A DNA stretch of 64,000 bases from JAGQOZ01 sp041399205. Lineage in GTDB: Bacteria; Planctomycetota; Planctomycetia; Pirellulales; Pirellulaceae. Under the pieces are notes generated by a model. It saw only the letters and a program-made list of their open reading frames with translations. It had not been told where the DNA came from and searched no databases. This document shows, in pieces, positions 34,456-44,060 of the stretch (its first letter is position 1; each line of letters starts with the position of its first letter). Location: positions 62,001-126,000 of the forward strand of contig JAWKTK010000011.1 in NCBI GenBank assembly GCA_041399205.1, in the 5' to 3' direction. Both the position numbers and the translations under genes were made by a program.

Positions 34456-35940
34456 TCACGCCAAGATTTCCGTGACGACTCGCGGGTGTTCCACGCCAGT
34501 CAAACGCTGATCCAGGCCTTGGAACTTGAACGTAAAGCGATTGTGATCGATGCCCATGCAATGCAGGATGGTGGCATTCAGGTCGTTGATGTGGACGGGG
34601 TTTTCTAAAATGTTGTAGCTAAAATCGTCGGTTTGGCCGTGCACGTGGCCTCGCTTGATGCCGCCGCCGGCCATCCACATGCAAAAGTTCCGAGGATGGT
34701 GGTCGCGGCCGTAGTTGTCTTTGGTCAACGTTCCTTGCGAATAAACAGTGCGGCCGAATTCGCCACCCCAGACCACTAGGGTTCGCTCCAAGAGCCCTCG
34801 TTGCTTCAAGTCCATGATCAACGCCGCTACACCCTGATCCGTATCCTTACACTGGTTGCCCAATTGATACGGGAGCGAACCATGTTGATCCCAACCTCGA
34901 TGACACAACTGAACCACTCGAACACCACGTTCTACCAGCCGTCTGGCCAACAACGCACTGTGCGCGAAGGTGCCGGGCGTGTGGACGTCCTTGCCGTACA
35001 TCTCTAACGTCGAGCCCGATTCCTGGCTGATGTCGGTTAGTTCGGGGACGCTGGACTGCATGCGAAACGCCATTTCGTATTGGGAAATGCGAGTTTGCGT
35101 TTCGGGATCGCCAAATCGATCCCAACTGCGCCGATTCAATTCGTTCAACGCGTCCAGCATGGTCCGGCGGTCACTTCGTTCCACGCCTTCCGGGTTCGCT
35201 AAATACAAAACCGGATCCCCGCTGCCTCGAAGGGCCACGCCATTAAACCGAGTGGCCAGAAAGCCACTGCCCCACATGCGGTTGTATAAGGCTTGGCCGT
35301 TGCTGTCGCTGGGAAAGCGAGGTGTAAAAACGACAAACGCCGGTAGGTCATTGTTTTCACTGCCCAAACCGTATGCCAGCCAAGAACCGATGCTGGGCTT
35401 ACCGGGAATTTCCGAACCGGTCATCACAAACGTGCACGCCGGATCGTGGTTGATGGCGTTGGTGTGTACCGATTTGATCAATGTGATTTCGTCCACGACC
35501 TTGGCGGTGTGGGGCATCAAATCCATATTGGCCCAGATCCCCGATTCACCCATCTGCTGAAATTTGAATTTGGACGGCGCCACGGGAAAACGAGTCTGGC
35601 CGCTGGTCATGGTCGACAGCCGTTGACCGCCTTGGACGCTTTCCGGCAGATCTTTATCAAAGTATTCGTGCAAGCCGGGCTTGTAGTCCCAGGTATCCAG
35701 CTGAGACGGCGCGCCGTTCATGTGCAAATAGATCACCGAATCCGCTGTGGGAGGAAAATGGGGCATGCCGGGCAAGGGCGGATGCACTTTTTGCGAACCG
35801 CCAGCGGCAGCCGCAGTGCCGCTGGGCAATGCCGAACCACCAGCCAGCGAAGCCAACGCCAAGCCGCCCAGTCGCAAACCGGTATCGCCAAAGAAGGTGC
35901 GTCGAGTTTGTTGTAGCTGTTGTTCAAACCACGGGTTCAT
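34456..35940 (-). CDS. Tat-exported DUF1501 protein (pair 2)
   Basis: 494 residues. The Tat signal TRRTFFGDTGLRLGGLALASL precedes the same landmarks as the other DUF1501 members: DSVIYLHMNGAPSQLDTWDYKPGL, IKSVHTNAINHDPACTFVMTGSEIPGKPSIGSWLAYGLG, TLEMYGKDVHTPG, VVQLCHRGWDQHGSLP, LVVWGGEFGRTVYSQG and GRDHHPRNFCMWMAGGGIKRG. It is translationally coupled to the upstream PSCyt/DUF1553 gene, whose stop is only 4 bases before this ATG. The frame is intact. The catalytic activity of the family is unknown. Confidence 0.92.
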   Translation of the reverse strand: MNPWFEQQLQQTRRTFFGDTGLRLGGLALASLAGGSALPSGTAAAAGGSQKVHPPLPGMPHFPPTADSVIYLHMNGAPSQLDTWDYKPGLHEYFDKDLPESVQGGQRLSTMTSGQTRFPVAPSKFKFQQMGESGIWANMDLMPHTAKVVDEITLIKSVHTNAINHDPACTFVMTGSEIPGKPSIGSWLAYGLGSENNDLPAFVVFTPRFPSDSNGQALYNRMWGSGFLATRFNGVALRGSGDPVLYLANPEGVERSDRRTMLDALNELNRRSWDRFGDPETQTRISQYEMAFRMQSSVPELTDISQESGSTLEMYGKDVHTPGTFAHSALLARRLVERGVRVVQLCHRGWDQHGSLPYQLGNQCKDTDQGVAALIMDLKQRGLLERTLVVWGGEFGRTVYSQGTLTKDNYGRDHHPRNFCMWMAGGGIKRGHVHGQTDDFSYNILENPVHINDLNATILHCMGIDHNRFTFKFQGLDQRLTGVEHPRVVTEILA

Positions 35941-35944
35941 TGTG

Positions 35945-38900
35945 TCAATTCCTTGTCACTGTTTCATCAAGGTTCAGCAGCATGTTGGCTACCAACGTAT
36001 ACGCCGCCAGTTGGCTGGGATTCAAATCGGGATGAGGCTTGGATTCGCCTTGCGAAATCAATTTTCCTGCCGCTTCCGCATCTTCGGCATAGCGGTTCAT
36101 GTGCAAATCTAATTGTCGAACCACAATTTCCATTTCGGCGTCTTGCGGCGAACGAGCGATCACGGTCTGGAACGCAAAGTCGATACGCTGTTCAGGCGAA
36201 TCGCCTCCTTCCCGCAACATACGCTCTGCCAAAGATCTGGCGGCTTCCACATGCTGGACGTCATTCATCAACTGCAACGCTTGCAAGGGCGTGTTACTGC
36301 GTTCGCGAATCGTACAAAATTGTTCTCGATTCGGAGCGTCAAAGTTGGACATAAACGGCGGCGGCGCGGTCCGTTTGAAGAAGGTATAGATTGACCGACG
36401 ATACAGCGCCGATCCGGAATCTCGTTTGTAGAATCGAGTGTTCGAACCGGCGAAACCAACCGGCTCCCAAATGTTTTCCGGCTGATAGGTTCGCACTCCT
36501 TTGCCACCCATGGTTAGATCCAGCAGACCACTGACGAACAACGCGTTGTCACGAATCTGTTCCGCATCCAGCCGCAACCGAGGCCCTCGTGCCAACAGTC
36601 GATTCATCGGATCCTTGGTTAACAATTCGTCCGTCACGGCCGAATTCTGCCGAAACGTCTGCGACGTCAGCATCAATCGCATCAACTGTTTGACGTTCCA
36701 GCCTTGTTCGCGAAAATGAATCGCCAACCAATCTAACAATTCGGGATGACTGGGCAGTTCGCCTTGCGTGCCAAAGTCGTAGCTGGTCTTCACCAGCCCC
36801 ACGCCAAAGACTTGTTGCCAAAATCGATTCACGGTCACTCGCGCCGTCAGCGGATGCTGATCACTGACCAACCACTGGGCCAGATCCAATCGAGTGGCCG
36901 GGCCATCGGGATTCGCCTTTTGCAGCGGCGGGAACACGGCTGGCACGTCCGGCTCTACCTTTTCGCCCGGCTTGTTGTACGCCCCTCGCAGCATGACAAA
37001 CGCTTCTCGCGGTTTCTCCAGATCCTTGTAGACGAACGTGGTCGGAATCGACTTTTGAATTTCATCTCGACGTTGATTTAATTCGGCAATGCTGGCCAAA
37101 GTTTCGGCGAAGTGCGGTTTGGTGGTTTGGCAGATGTGTTGCACATAATAGGCCTGCAACTTGGTTCGCTCGTCAGCGGACGCGTCGCCGTCCGGTCCTT
37201 TCTTGGCAATCGCCTGGATGTCATTGGGCAATCCGGGCACGTCTTTGCCGGTGGCTTGTTTCCACCACGCCAAGAATGATTGGCTGGGATCGTTGGCTGG
37301 ATTAGTGTCACCCACAATTCCCATTTTGTCCCAGTAAACGGTGCCGCCAAACTGGGTGAGAGCAAAACCGGTTAGCATATCGCCTGCGTTCAGACCGATT
37401 TTCTCGGCGGGGATTTCCAGGCGAACCCATTCTCCACTGGCAGGCAGCGGACCCATATTTACTTTTTCATGTGAATCGGGTTTGCCCCACGGAATCGCAT
37501 CAAAGTCACCCCAGTTCGCTCGATGCAGCCAACCGTCGCGATGAAACTGCAGCATAATCGCTTTGGGCGAATCATCTGGATCTATCCAGACGTAGGCAAA
37601 GATGGTGGCGTCTTGCGGAACGACCAGCGGCGTGGACGCTTGATCCCAAACGTCTTGTGCCAAGCCTTTGTCAGTCCGCTTCAGCGAACGCTGGCCAGAA
37701 AAGACAGGTGCTTTGTCATCTGCCGAGGCGAACTGTGTCGGCGCGGAATTGGTGGTGGTGCGTCCGCCGTCGGGAAAGGCATCGTCCAGCCAAACGATTT
37801 CCGTGCGTTGCGAAGCATCTTCTGCGGCTGTCGAATCGAGTGCCGGATCGTGGTATTCGATCTTGGCGGCTAGAGATTCCAAGTCGGATTGACGAAGTTT
37901 CAGCTGGTTCGCCACTTCGTCCAATTGTTGACGATGTTCGGCCGTTTCCAGTTTCAAGATCGGCGGAGTGGTGGCCGAATTTCCGTCCATGGCCGGGTCA
38001 GCGGCCGAATTAAAGAACGCGTAGAACGAATAAAATTCTTTCTGGCTGATCGGATCGAATTTATGGTCATGGCACACCGCACAGCCGCCCGTCAATCCAG
38101 TCCACGTTTGGATGGTCGTGGAAGCTCGATCTACCGCATACCGATACAACAGTTCTTCATTGATGGAACCACCTTCGCTGCTGGTCACATTGCAGCGATT
38201 GTAGCCGGTGGCCACCAGCTGGTCTTGCGTTGGTTCGTCCAGCAAATCGCCGGCCAGTTGTTCAATGGTGAATTGATCAAATGGTTGATTGTCATTGAAT
38301 GCATTCACCACCCAATCTCGATACGCCCACATTTGCCGTTCATTGTCCAAATGCATGCCGTGCGTGTCGGCATAACGAGCGACATCCAGCCAATGCCGAG
38401 CCATCTCTTCGCCATAATGGGGCGAACTCAAATACCGATCCACCATGCGGCCATAAGCATCGGGATGCGTGTCGTTGACAAATTGAGTTACTTCGTCGGG
38501 CGTGGGAGGCAGACCCGTGGTTACAAAGGCCACTCGTCGAACTAGCGTCCTGCGATCTGCTTCCGTGCTGAGTGACAAACCGGTGTCAGTCAGTTGCTGA
38601 AGGATGAAAGCATCGATAGGATTTTGAATGTTTTGCAGCTCGGCGCTGGACGGTAGTTCGCGAGCAACCGGTGCGGAAAAAGCCCAATGTTGAGCGTAGG
38701 GTGCGCCTTGCTGAATCCACTGTCCCAACAATTCGATTTGTTCGGCCGACAGCGTTTTGTTGCTGTCGGCTGGCGGCATGCGCAGATCGGGATCGTCACT
38801 GGTGACGCGAAGCCATAGTTCGCTGTTTTCGAGCGAACCGGGCGAAATCGCGATCAAGCCGCCATGGTCCTTGTACGCTTCTTCGGCCGAATCGATACGC

Positions 38901-39094
38901 AAGTCGGTGGCGCGAGCTTCTTCGTCTCGACCATGACACGCAAAACAATTGTCCGCCAAGATAGGCAAGATTTGCTTCTCGTATTCAATGGCGGCAGGTT
39001 CGTCTGCCCGAACCGATGATATTGGGCTGAAAATTGCGAACAGCGCTAAGCAGTGAATCACAAACTTCAAGCGAATAAGCGTGAATTCCGGCAT
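35945..39094 (-). CDS. Exported PSCyt1-DUF1549-DUF1553 protein with beta-sandwich insert (pair 2)
   Basis: 1,049 residues. A signal peptide (FVIHCLALFAIFSPISSVRA) precedes PSCyt1 with haem motif CFACH (50-54) and LRMPPADSNKTLSAEQ. DUF1549 follows, with DRRTLVRRVAFVTTGLPPTPDE and a second haem motif CAVCHDHKFDP (~335). An insert of about 150 residues (~420-570: TIFAYVWIDPDDSPKAIMLQFH... GTVYWDKMGIVG) looks like a carbohydrate-binding-type beta sandwich, unlike the discoidin and PA14 inserts of the paralogues. DUF1553 closes the protein (PLTARVTVNRFWQQVFGVGLVKTSYDFG, NTPLQALQLMNDV). It is coupled to the following DUF1501 gene, with a 4-base gap. Confidence 0.92.
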   Translation of the reverse strand: MPEFTLIRLKFVIHCLALFAIFSPISSVRADEPAAIEYEKQILPILADNCFACHGRDEEARATDLRIDSAEEAYKDHGGLIAISPGSLENSELWLRVTSDDPDLRMPPADSNKTLSAEQIELLGQWIQQGAPYAQHWAFSAPVARELPSSAELQNIQNPIDAFILQQLTDTGLSLSTEADRRTLVRRVAFVTTGLPPTPDEVTQFVNDTHPDAYGRMVDRYLSSPHYGEEMARHWLDVARYADTHGMHLDNERQMWAYRDWVVNAFNDNQPFDQFTIEQLAGDLLDEPTQDQLVATGYNRCNVTSSEGGSINEELLYRYAVDRASTTIQTWTGLTGGCAVCHDHKFDPISQKEFYSFYAFFNSAADPAMDGNSATTPPILKLETAEHRQQLDEVANQLKLRQSDLESLAAKIEYHDPALDSTAAEDASQRTEIVWLDDAFPDGGRTTTNSAPTQFASADDKAPVFSGQRSLKRTDKGLAQDVWDQASTPLVVPQDATIFAYVWIDPDDSPKAIMLQFHRDGWLHRANWGDFDAIPWGKPDSHEKVNMGPLPASGEWVRLEIPAEKIGLNAGDMLTGFALTQFGGTVYWDKMGIVGDTNPANDPSQSFLAWWKQATGKDVPGLPNDIQAIAKKGPDGDASADERTKLQAYYVQHICQTTKPHFAETLASIAELNQRRDEIQKSIPTTFVYKDLEKPREAFVMLRGAYNKPGEKVEPDVPAVFPPLQKANPDGPATRLDLAQWLVSDQHPLTARVTVNRFWQQVFGVGLVKTSYDFGTQGELPSHPELLDWLAIHFREQGWNVKQLMRLMLTSQTFRQNSAVTDELLTKDPMNRLLARGPRLRLDAEQIRDNALFVSGLLDLTMGGKGVRTYQPENIWEPVGFAGSNTRFYKRDSGSALYRRSIYTFFKRTAPPPFMSNFDAPNREQFCTIRERSNTPLQALQLMNDVQHVEAARSLAERMLREGGDSPEQRIDFAFQTVIARSPQDAEMEIVVRQLDLHMNRYAEDAEAAGKLISQGESKPHPDLNPSQLAAYTLVANMLLNLDETVTRN

Positions 39095-39229
39095 GAAACA
39101 GATCCTTAAAGGCCAGCAATAGCGAGCCGAAGGTTTTGGGGAAAGCTGGTGTGATCAAAATGGCAGGAAGCTCATTATAATGGGATTTGCGGCGAGTTGC
39201 TATTCACATCCAGTTTTGGGGGGAAGCCC

Positions 39230-39805
39230 ATGGAAAGTCCGTCAGAAAACCCGTTTGCGTCACCGATGGTAGATGATATTGTCGAAGCCAATTTCATTGA
39301 CGCTCCGGACGAACAGGTTCGCCGTGACCATATTCGGCACGAAAAAAGCATTAAGACAATCGGTGGCCTTTATATTCTGGGTGCCAGTCTTCTGTTGCTC
39401 GTGCTTGTCCTTACTGTACGAGAATTTGTGTCTCGGGTGACTCAAGGGAACTTGCGTCCGCCGGAGGCAGGCTTCGCAGTATTTTTGGTCGCAATTGGAG
39501 TCTTGCAATTTGCGGTCGGCGTAGGTCTTTGGAAGCTTCAAAATTGGGCTCGTTATCCTGGCGCATTGTTCTCGGCGTTTTCGATGATCAGCGTTCCCTT
39601 TGGCACGATCCTGGGCGGCTACTTTTTGTATCTGCTGCTGTCAAGGAAAGGTGCCTACGTCTGCTCTGATGAATACAAACGGATCATGGCGGTCACGCCA
39701 CACGTGAAGGTCACGACATCCAAAGTGTTGTTGACGGTATTATTTGTGTTGTTGGCGATTCTAGTAACCATTATTGGAATCGCCGTTTTTTTTAACTCGC
39801 GATAA
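39230..39805 (+). CDS. NPFASP-type four-helix membrane protein, copy A
   Basis: 191 residues from the ATG at 39230, which is preceded by GGGGGGAAG. The N-terminus ENPFASPMVDDIVEANFIDAPDEQVRRDHIRHEKSIKTIGG is followed by four hydrophobic segments and the loop SRKGAYVCSDEYKRIMAVTPHVKVTTS before the last one. An 'NPFASP/NPYASP' N-terminus is frequent in planctomycete membrane proteins of unknown function. It is followed after 18 bases by a clear paralogue, showing tandem duplication. The role is unknown; the cytoplasmic CSDEY..I....PH.K motif is the best conserved feature. Confidence 0.75.
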   Translation: MESPSENPFASPMVDDIVEANFIDAPDEQVRRDHIRHEKSIKTIGGLYILGASLLLLVLVLTVREFVSRVTQGNLRPPEAGFAVFLVAIGVLQFAVGVGLWKLQNWARYPGALFSAFSMISVPFGTILGGYFLYLLLSRKGAYVCSDEYKRIMAVTPHVKVTTSKVLLTVLFVLLAILVTIIGIAVFFNSR

Positions 39806-39823
39806 CACACTACGAATGTCGTC

Positions 39824-40390
39824 ATGGACAACGAACTTGAAAATCCGTTTGCTTCACCGTTGGTCGACGATATTGTCGCAACGAACGCTGCGGAAACGCC
39901 GGACGAACAGATTCGCAGGAAATATGTTCGGCACGAAGTAAGTCTCAAGGCCATCGGTGGAGCGATTGCATTAGCCGCTGCCGTGGCCGCACCGATATGC
40001 GTGCTGGCGGCGATTCGAACGCTATGGCAATGTGATGTCTTTTCGGACGACTTCCTTATGTTCGCCACGTTCTTTCCCATCATCGTCGCGTTTTGCATTT
40101 GGCAAATAGCGGCTGGCATGGGCTTGCGGAAACTGAAAAACAACCCCAGGATAGCCGCAGGATTTTTTTCGGTGCTATGGATGTGGGCGTTTCCCCTCGG
40201 TACTCTGCTGGGAATCTTTTTTCTATGTATGCTCCTATCCCCAAAAAGTGTCTTTGTTTGTTCGGATGAGTACCAACGCATCATTGCCGCCACGCCGCAT
40301 ATAAAGGTGCGAACCTCGCCGTTGATGTGGGCAGTTTCGTTCCTGTTGGTTGCTCTTTTTGCCATTTCGCTGTTTTCTTTCAACAGGTAG
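39824..40390 (+). CDS. NPFASP-type four-helix membrane protein, copy B
   Basis: 188 residues. It aligns end to end with the preceding gene: ENPFASPLVDDIVATN, TPDEQIRRKYVRHEVSLKAIGG, GMGLRKLKNNPRIAAGFFS, PKSVFVCSDEYQRIIAATPHIKVRTS. Hydrophobic segments match in number and place, while their sequences have diverged. The two genes are 18 bases apart and surely cotranscribed. The function is unknown. It converges with the transglutaminase gene on the right (about 100 bases). Confidence 0.75.
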   Translation: MDNELENPFASPLVDDIVATNAAETPDEQIRRKYVRHEVSLKAIGGAIALAAAVAAPICVLAAIRTLWQCDVFSDDFLMFATFFPIIVAFCIWQIAAGMGLRKLKNNPRIAAGFFSVLWMWAFPLGTLLGIFFLCMLLSPKSVFVCSDEYQRIIAATPHIKVRTSPLMWAVSFLLVALFAISLFSFNR

Positions 40391-40489
40391 CGTCTGGCAA
40401 CGAAAATGTGACGAGACTTCGTTTTCGCATGGCGACTGGAATGGAGACGGACGGTTCGATAGTGGTGACTTCGTCCACGTCCGTTGCGG

Positions 40490-41367
40490 CTACGTTTCGC
40501 TCAGCGGATTGACGTCGACTGAAATAGTCATGCTGTGGCTGCCGCCGCCGACAAAGACACCTTGTATGGGACACACATCCGCGTAGTCTCGGCCCCAAGC
40601 CAGCGTAATATGGTCTGAAGAAGGAATGACATTATTCGTTGGATCAAAGTCGACCCAGCCTTGCGGACCGCAAAACACCGACAGCCAAGCGTGTGATGCA
40701 TCGGCGCCAATCAGACGTGGCTTGCCCGGCGGCGGCAGCGTTCGCAAATAGCCGCTGACATATCGGGCCGCCAGGCCCAAGCTTCGCAACATAGCGATTT
40801 GCAAATGAGCAAAGTCCTGGCACACTCCCGCTCGACGTAACATCACATCATGCACGGGCGTGTTCACGTTGGTCGCCTTGGGGTCATAGCGAAAGTCCGT
40901 GTGAATGCGACGAGTCAAATCTTGGCACGCTGCCACAATGGGTGCGCCTGCCGAGAATGAAGTCAACGCGTAGTCTGACAATAATTTGTCATAAGGGATA
41001 TGGTGCGAAGGGAACACAAATTGGGCGGCTAACGTGTCGGCGGACGTGGGACGTTTCAGCGAATGGGCCACGGTTTCCCACGGGGTGGAATTCCAAGCGG
41101 AGCGGCCAGCGGCGCGGTCACGGACAATAGGCTCTGCGCTTCGTCACGGTCAGGCCGACATGCGATTCGTCGATGGCGAAATAGTCGATGCGATTTCCAA
41201 GTAGTCCGCTCGATTTCCTCGATGCGATGGCATGGGTGTCACCAGCAAGCAGAAATTCGTCACAGGTTTGCCCGAAGGTGGCTTAGGGTGCTAAGTGGAC
41301 TGATTGTGGCATACCGGTACCAGTCGCTGTAAGAATACTTGGTGATGTGAGTGATGCGATATTTCAT
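40490..41367 (-). pseudogene. Transglutaminase-like protein, short type (frameshifted)
   Basis: Starts MKYRITHITKYSYSDWYRYA at 41367 and ends at 40490, about 292 residues if repaired. The last 193 residues (from 41071) are intact. They hold the transglutaminase catalytic triad: Cys in RRAGVCQDFAHLQIAMLRSLGLAARYVSGYL, His in ADASHAWLSVF, and Asp in GWVDFDPTNNVIPS. Between about 41115 and 41330 the N-terminal domain is split over frames: one gives NFCLLVTPMPSHRGNRADYL, another GNRIDYFAIDESHVGLTVT, a third RSAEPIVRDRAAGRSAWNS. At least three single-base indels are needed. Its start is 4 bases after the stop of the ATP-grasp/alpha-E gene. In related clusters this enzyme is thought to act as a peptidase. 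Confidence 0.85.
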
Positions 41368-41371
41368 GCGT

Positions 41372-43986
41372 CTATTCGATATGCAATTCTATGTCATTCA
41401 TTTGTCGCGACGGACCGATGTGAATCAAATAACGGTGGCTAATCGCGTTGGACAGCACGGGCAGCTTGGTGTCCAGGTCAATTAGAATTCGCTCTAACTG
41501 CTCTCTTGGTTTCCCAGGTGATATAACTCGCAAATCGCTTCCATATCGGCCATGCGTACCGTGTGCAACATGCTCATAGCCAGACGCGCATTCGCTGGAA
41601 TAACCAACTTGGTATTCGTTTCTGGGCAGACTGATGACATGTTGTTCAATGGCCTCCAGCTGGAAAGCTAATGAACGCGCGGATTGGTGTCGTCGGTCAA
41701 TGGCAAGTCCAAGACAGGAGCTAATTGCAGATCGGCATGATAACGTGCTCGATGGGTCATCAGACTGTCGCCGATTTCCAGAATGGCCTCCAGCAGTTCG
41801 CCTGGGATCTTTCCAATATCGACGAAACAGCTGTTCACCAACTGCACCGTTTGGACCGCTCGTTCCAAGCGGCGTCCCAAATCCAGAAAGCGGAAGACTT
41901 CTGTCCGAGTCATACTTTCCATGACCATACCGCTGAAGGCAGCCAAGTCGATCAACAGTTCGTTGATCATGGTCAGTAAATCGGCGAGATCACAGTGTTG
42001 ATCAGGCGGGCGAAAGGCTTCGTCAATACGAACCATAATGCGCCAACTGTCAATGGAAATTCGGTCACGCACCTTCGAAGCAACTCGGAAAACTTCATCC
42101 AAGATCGAACGTAAACTTCCCGGATGCGAAGCGTCTTGCACCATACTGGGCAGACTGCGTTCGAAATTAGGCAATTGTTGTTTGATGCCTTCAACCGCAA
42201 AACCAGGCTCAATCTGACCGTTGTCCACCAACGCGCGAATCAGCAGCGGCATTTCTACCAAAGTGGACGAACCGGTTTCACTGGCCAGCCTTGTGACAAC
42301 CGTGCGGAGCAAACGAGCGGACGCTTCGGCTCGCTCTACCAAGCGTCCCAGCCAAAACACATTGTCCGCTACTCGGCTAGGCAAATCCATGCCACCGCGG
42401 CGCAACTGCAACGCGTGCTTTTGCGGTGACAACAAGGTGACATGTTCTACCGGCTTGTCGGCCAAGATCCACGTGTCCTTGCTCCCTTCGCCGGAAGCCA
42501 GCGACAATTCCAACGATTCAGACGAACCGAATGTTCTGGCCAATCCGCCCGGCAGAACGTGATGCGCACCGTTCGCATAGACGGCGAATGCACGCAACGC
42601 GACAAATGCCGTCTGCACGTTTCCGTTGTCCCAACGAGGAATCGAAGAACGCGCAATTTTCTCCTGTCCCACATACTGTTTGGGGTTGGCTTTGATGCGT
42701 TCCGCCAATTGTTCCAGCGGCAATTCCTGTAGCTCTTTGACGACTTGACGTTCGCCACCTCGTTGCCGAAACGCAGGTTTGATGACCAATTTGCCAAGAT
42801 TGGCCAAGACGTGTTCCAGCGACGGAGCTTCGCCACACCACCACGTGGCAACGCCGGGAATTTTCAAGTCTTCTTGAAAGAGTGCCTGGCACAGACGAGG
42901 CAAGAAGGCCATGACAATGGGTGATTCTGCCAGTCCGCTGCCAAAGGCATTGGCCACCGCGACGGTTCGACTGCGAACCGCCTGTAGCAATCCGGTGGCA
43001 CCCAATTGTGATCCTCCGTTCAGCTCCAATGGATCACAATCTTCACTGTTGGGCCTGCGGAGCAGTACTTCCACTGGCAGCAGGCCGCCGAGTGTTTTCA
43101 GCATCACCTGGTTGCTGCGAACAGACAGATCTGCGCCTTCTGCCAGCGTGTAGCCCAGGTAGCGAGACAAGTACGCGTCTTCAAAATAGTTGCGATTTCC
43201 AGGGCCTTGGCTCAGCATGACAATGCGAGGATTTTCCTTTCGTTTGGGCGCCAAGGATCGCAGAGCTTCTCGCAGTGAAATGAAGAACGGTGCCAGTCTC
43301 TGGACGTGCGATTCGCGAAAGATATTGGGCAGCATCGCCGACAAGACGACTCGGTTCTCCAATGCAAATCCCAACCCGGAAGGCGCTTCCGTTCGGTCGC
43401 TCAGAACCCACCACGAACCATCGGTCGCTCGAGCCAAATCTGCGGCGTAACATTGAAGATAGTTTTGCGAAGTCGCTTTGTGGCGATGGTACGGTAAACG
43501 AAAGCCGGGATGCAAATGGACAAAATCAGGCGGCAGCACGCCATTGGTCAACAACGTTTGCGCGCCGTATAAGTCCGCCAACAAAGCCTCCAACAGAGCC
43601 GCTCGTTGCTGTAAACCGGTTGCAACGGTTTGCCATTCCGATTCCCGAATCAACAACGGCAATGGATCCAATTGCCAAGGACGGGCCGCTTCAGAAGGCG
43701 TACCAAAGGCACTGTAGGCGATGCCGTTTTCATGAACCAAACGTCCCGCAGTCGCCCAGCGATCGATCAATTCGTTGGTTCCGAGTTGATCTAGTTGGCG
43801 AATCAATTTGCTCCACGGTTCGCGCAACGCACCGCTTGGCAAACGAGCTTCATCGAAGGTGCCGGTCGGACTGGCGTAACTCGTCAACAACGAAGGTCGC
43901 ACATTGGTAGCCGCCGGCGAAACCGACGACGATGAACTTTGTGACTGCGACTGCGACAACGGATCTTTCCTTCTGCGAAAACTCAT
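41372..43986 (-). CDS. Circularly permuted ATP-grasp ligase fused to alpha-E domain (3' end frameshifted)
   Basis: The frame from 43986 gives 772 residues to a stop at 41668. The N-terminal two thirds is the circularly permuted type 2 ATP-grasp domain: GFALENRVVLSAML, MLSQGPGNRNYFEDAYLSRYLGYTLAEGADL, LVIKPAFRQRGGERQ. From about residue 500 an alpha-E (DUF403) domain begins, DLPSRVADNVFWLGRLVERAEASARLL. The alpha-E C-terminus continues past 41668 in other frames (SLAFQLEAIEQHV, then RLAMSMLHTVRMADMEAICELYHLGN, then REQLERILIDLDTKLPVLSNAISHRYLIHIGP) to a stop at 41372. Indels are needed near 41678, 41590 and 41505. The ATP-grasp part should form an amide bond using ATP. Substrates are unknown. 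Confidence 0.88.
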
Positions 43987-44060
43987 GCGACACTTGCCAA
44001 AAACAAGACTTCGATTGTTGCCGCATCCGTGTTAATTATCGCTGTCCGTCGCGACGTTGG

